Below, piece after piece: positions 61,352 through 64,000 of a stretch of 64,000 nt of DNA. Numbering within the stretch: position 1 is the stretch's first letter; each line of letters opens with the position of its first letter. A model generated the notes under the pieces. That model was not told the origin of the DNA. It worked only from the letters and a program-made list of their open reading frames with translations, and did not search any database. The stretch comes from Actinomycetes bacterium (GTDB lineage Bacteria > Actinomycetota > Acidimicrobiia > Acidimicrobiales > Acidimicrobilacustridaceae): positions 186,001-250,000 of the forward strand of contig JAKOVH010000030.1 in assembly GCA_029782145.1 (NCBI GenBank), in the 5' to 3' direction. Made by a program: the position numbers and the translations under genes.

Positions 61352-62499
61352 GCCGCGTCCTCCTCGTGGGTGGCGCCCCGCTCCACGAAGGTGGCGACGC
61401 GCTGGCGATGCTCGGCCGGGGTGCCGTGCAGCGTGCGGTTCAGCGTCTGGCGCCGAAGGAACAGGTGGATGTCGTGCTCGAAGGTGACCCCGATGCCGCC
61501 GTGGAGCTGCACGCACTCGTGCAGCAGCTCGTCGCCCCGGTCGCCGACGTAGGCCTTGGCCACGCTGGCCAGCTCGGCCGCCTGCGGCGAGCGGGCCGAC
61601 ACGGCCGCCACGGCGGCGTCGGTGATGGCGTGGCTGGCCTCGAGCCAGGTCTTCATGTCGGCGAAGCGGTGCTTGAGCGCCTGGTAGGACGAGAGCGGTC
61701 GGCCGAACGAGTAGCGGTCGGAGGCGTACTCCACCGTCATGTCGAAGCCGGACTGCAGGGCCCCGACCGACTCGCAGCAGGCCAGCACCAGGGCGAGCTG
61801 GAGCTGGCGCTCGACCTGCTCGGCGGCGCCCCCGACCTCGCCGACCGCGGCCGAGGCCGGCACCCGCACCGCGTCGAAGCGCACCTCGGCGAAGCGGCGG
61901 GTGAGGTCGACGCCCCGGAGGGGCCGCACCGACACGCCGGGGGCGTCGGTGGGGACCAGCACCTGGGTGAGGCCGTCGCCGGTGCGGCCGGTGACGAGCA
62001 GGTGGCCGGCCCGGTCGGCCGACTCGACCGGCCGCTTCACGCCGTCGAGCACCAGCTCGTCGCCGTCGGCGCGCACGGTGAGGGCCACGTCGCCGAGCCG
62101 GTCGTGGGGCCGCCGCTCGGTCGACGCCCAGGTGGCCAGCGCGGAGCCGTCGAGCAGCCCGGCCAGGACCTCGGCGTGGGCGTCGCCCCCGGCGCTGCCG
62201 AGGGCGGATGCCACCACGTTGGCCGAGACCAGCGGCCCGGGCGCGGCGTGGCGGCCGACCTCGAAGGCCACCAGCGCCAGGTCGGCCAGGCCGTCGCCGC
62301 TGATGGAGCCGCCGCCGTGGGCCTCGTCGACCAGCAGCGAGGTCCAGCCCAGCTCGGCGCCCTGGCGCCAGTAGTCGTCGTCATAGCCCGCCCCGCCCTC
62401 GCTCAGGCGGCGGAGCTCGGCCACGGGCACCCGGTCGGAGAGGAACCGGGCAGTGGTCTCACGGAAGAACTCCTGGTCGGAGCTCATGTCGAACTGCAT
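61348..62499 (-). CDS. Acyl-CoA dehydrogenase, first of a pair
   Basis: This 383-residue protein corresponds to that at 12251-13396 (GWTSLLVDEAHGGGS, DLTRRFAEVRFDAVRVPA, DRYSFGRPLSSYQALKHRFAD, LHGGIGVTFEHDIHLFLRR). The order of the pair is the same as at 12251-14664, so the two loci are probably duplicates. The last motif LHGTPAE replaces the YEGT. ATG at 62499 has GGAGG upstream at 12 bases; an internal ATG at 62487 is possible. It is the first gene of its operon; no ATCTAGAT operator is seen here. Confidence 0.92.
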   Translation of the reverse strand: MQFDMSSDQEFFRETTARFLSDRVPVAELRRLSEGGAGYDDDYWRQGAELGWTSLLVDEAHGGGSISGDGLADLALVAFEVGRHAAPGPLVSANVVASALGSAGGDAHAEVLAGLLDGSALATWASTERRPHDRLGDVALTVRADGDELVLDGVKRPVESADRAGHLLVTGRTGDGLTQVLVPTDAPGVSVRPLRGVDLTRRFAEVRFDAVRVPASAAVGEVGGAAEQVERQLQLALVLACCESVGALQSGFDMTVEYASDRYSFGRPLSSYQALKHRFADMKTWLEASHAITDAAVAAVSARSPQAAELASVAKAYVGDRGDELLHECVQLHGGIGVTFEHDIHLFLRRQTLNRTLHGTPAEHRQRVATFVERGATHEEDAA

Positions 62500-62526
62500 G
62501 GGTGGTGCGAACCTCCGGGGGGTGGT

Positions 62527-62560
62527 GGTGGCGGGGCGCCGCGGGCGGCGCCCCGCCACC
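62527..62560. terminator. Strong GC hairpin after the aldehyde dehydrogenase gene
   Basis: Perfect 14-bp arms GGTGGCGGGGCGCC and GGCGCCCCGCCACC with a 6-base loop. It lies about 70 bases after the stop of the aldehyde dehydrogenase on the minus strand and upstream of the acyl-CoA dehydrogenase start. Confidence 0.85.
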
Positions 62561-62632
62561 GGTGGCCGACCCAAGGGGGAGATGGGCCCGCCGGTCGAAC
62601 GGCGCCGCTCGGCGCCGCGGGGTGCGGTCGGA

Positions 62633-64000
62633 TCAGCCGGCCGGCCAGGCCAGCGACTGGATCTCGAGGTACTGCGCGAAGCCGGCTTCGCCGTTCTGGC
62701 GGCCGATGCCGCTGTCCTTGAACCCGCCGAAGGGCACGTCGGGCGAGTAGTAGGAGCCGCCGTTGACCCCCACGGTGCCGGTGCGGATGCGCTTGGCCAC
62801 GCCCAGGGCCCGCTCCAGCGAGCCCGAGGTGACCATGCCGCTCAGCCCGTAGGTGCTGTCGTTGGCGATGCGGACGGCGTCGTCGTCGTCGTCGAAGGCG
62901 ATGATCGACAGGACCGGGCCGAAGATCTCCTCGCGGGCGATGGTCATCGAGTTGTCGACGCCGGTGAACACCGTCGGCTCCACGAAGTACCCGGTGGGCA
63001 GGTGCGCGGGCCGCCCGCCGCCGAGGGCGAGGGTGGCGCCCTCCTCCACGCCCTTGGCGATGTAGCGCTCCACCCGGTCCCGCTGGGTGGCCGAGACGAG
63101 CGGGCCCATCATGTTGCCGGGGTCCTGCGGATCGCCGTAGGGGGCGTGGGCGAGGTACTGCAGCACCAGCTCGACGCCCTCGTCGTAGCGGGAGCGGGGC
63201 AGGAGCATGCGGGTGGGGATGGCGCAGCCCTGGCCGGCGTGGGCGCACACGGCGATGCCGACCATGGCGGCCGAGGGCAGGTCGGCGTCGTCGAGGATGA
63301 TGGCCGCCGACTTCCCGCCCAGCTCGAGGAACAGCCGCTTCATGGTGGCGGCGCCCTTCTCCATGATCCGCTTGCCCACCGACGTGGAGCCGGTGAAGGA
63401 GATGCAGTCGACGAGGGGGGAGAGGGTGAGCTCCTCGCCGACGAGGTGGTCGGACGACGTGACCACGTTGACCACGCCGGCGGGGATGTCGGTGCGCTCG
63501 GCGATGACCTTGCCGATCAGCGTGGCGTGGAACGGTGTGTCGGGCGCCGGCTTGAGCACCATGGTGTTGCCGGTGGCCAGCGCCTGGGCCACCTTCACGA
63601 TCGAGACCTCGAACGGGAAGTTCCACGGTGTGATGGCGCCCACCACGCCCACCGGCACCCGGCGCACCAGGCGCCGGGTGGCGGCCCCCGACATGGCGTC
63701 GGTGACGTCGGGCAGCTGGGTCTCCCACTCGAAGCGGTCGATCTCGGCGATGGGCCAGGTGAGGGCGTGGGCGAGGGGCAGGGCCATCTGCGGGCCGGTC
63801 TCGCAGAGCATGCGGGGCGCGCCCGCCTCGGCGATGAGCTGCTCGCGCAGCTCGTCGCGCTCGGCCTCCAGGCCCTCCTGCAGCTGTTGCAGGCAGTGCT
63901 GGCGGAAGGCGTGGTTCGTCGCCCAGTCGGTGTCGTCGAACGCCCGCCGGGCGGCCACGATGGCGCGCTGCATGTCGGCCGCCGAGGCGTCGGCGACCTC
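62633..64000 (-). CDS. Aldehyde dehydrogenase, N-terminus beyond window
   Basis: The frame is open to the right edge of the window, so the first residues are missing; an internal ATG at 63973 is not the likely start. Motifs are typical of NAD(P)-dependent aldehyde dehydrogenases: TPWNFPFEVSIVKVAQALA, FTGSTSVGKRI, LELGGKSA (catalytic-base Glu), GQGCAIPTR (nucleophile Cys) and EEIFGPVLSI. It would oxidise an aldehyde to the acid that ligases in this window could activate. About 455 residues are visible. Confidence 0.95.
   Translation of the reverse strand, partial: EVADASAADMQRAIVAARRAFDDTDWATNHAFRQHCLQQLQEGLEAERDELREQLIAEAGAPRMLCETGPQMALPLAHALTWPIAEIDRFEWETQLPDVTDAMSGAATRRLVRRVPVGVVGAITPWNFPFEVSIVKVAQALATGNTMVLKPAPDTPFHATLIGKVIAERTDIPAGVVNVVTSSDHLVGEELTLSPLVDCISFTGSTSVGKRIMEKGAATMKRLFLELGGKSAAIILDDADLPSAAMVGIAVCAHAGQGCAIPTRMLLPRSRYDEGVELVLQYLAHAPYGDPQDPGNMMGPLVSATQRDRVERYIAKGVEEGATLALGGGRPAHLPTGYFVEPTVFTGVDNSMTIAREEIFGPVLSIIAFDDDDDAVRIANDSTYGLSGMVTSGSLERALGVAKRIRTGTVGVNGGSYYSPDVPFGGFKDSGIGRQNGEAGFAQYLEIQSLAWPAG

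Noticed and set aside
1-64000. tRNA or rRNA genes
   Set aside because: No cloverleaf-like or conserved rRNA stretch was noticed in any intergenic gap; all gaps are below about 230 bases.

Overview
The window is GC-rich (by eye about 70% or more) and densely packed. Many neighbouring genes overlap by 1-8 bases with ATGA, GTGA or TGATG junctions, and there are many crotonases, acyl-CoA dehydrogenases, acyl-CoA ligases, CaiB/BaiF CoA-transferases and ACMSD-like amidohydrolases. This profile, together with a cysD/cysNC/cysQ cluster, a KshA-like Rieske oxygenase and a DUF35/thiolase pair, suggests a free-living actinobacterium, perhaps in the Acidimicrobiia. The class assignment is an inference from gene content. 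I see no rRNA, tRNA, phage, insertion sequence or CRISPR array.

Layout. 1-3483 (+): end of a cytochrome P450 gene, an APH-fold kinase-like gene, a zinc alcohol dehydrogenase and a CrtC-like gene. 3610-4939 (-): SnoaL-like protein and SDR. 5027-9245: an Rrf2 regulator divergent from a sulfate-assimilation operon (cysD, cysNC fusion, cysQ). 9321-22929: amidohydrolases, an acyl-CoA ligase with two acyl-CoA dehydrogenases, a Baeyer-Villiger-type monooxygenase, thiolase/DUF35, a Rieske oxygenase and a molybdopterin oxidoreductase. 23070-28010: a branched-chain-amino-acid-type ABC importer in which both permeases and one ATPase are fused into one polypeptide. 28020-32464: CrtC-like protein, APH-like protein and two divergent DapB-like dehydrogenases. 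32597-38834: a histone-H1-like basic protein, crotonases, a FadR-type GntR regulator, an acyl-CoA ligase and a double-hotdog thioesterase. 38836-42654: two amidohydrolases, a cupin and a TetR regulator. 42767-52663 (+): a nine-gene beta-oxidation-type operon. 52749-53660: RibD-like reductase and an ABM-fold monomer. 53811-58701 (-): SDR, crotonase, MaoC, CitE-like lyase and acetoacetyl-CoA synthetase. 58843-64000 (-): CoA-transferase, a paired set of acyl-CoA dehydrogenases and an aldehyde dehydrogenase cut by the window edge.

The genes fit oxidation of a lipophilic, possibly cyclic or isoprenoid/steroid-like substrate. Oxygenases (P450, Rieske, BVMO) and dehydrogenases would open or functionalise it, ligases and CoA-transferases would make CoA thioesters, and acyl-CoA dehydrogenases, crotonases and thiolase-fold enzymes would shorten them. 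The actual substrate cannot be read from the sequence.

Two kinds of non-coding structure stand out. First, a palindrome centred on ATCTAGAT, usually flanked by GGAAA on one side, recurs at ten promoters of these catabolic genes and looks like the operator of a shared regulon. Second, several families of 43-54 bp near-perfect palindromes occur, mostly 5-41 bases after stop codons, where they probably act as terminators. One copy of the commonest family lies inside an acyl-CoA ligase gene and is translated in frame as an extra segment.
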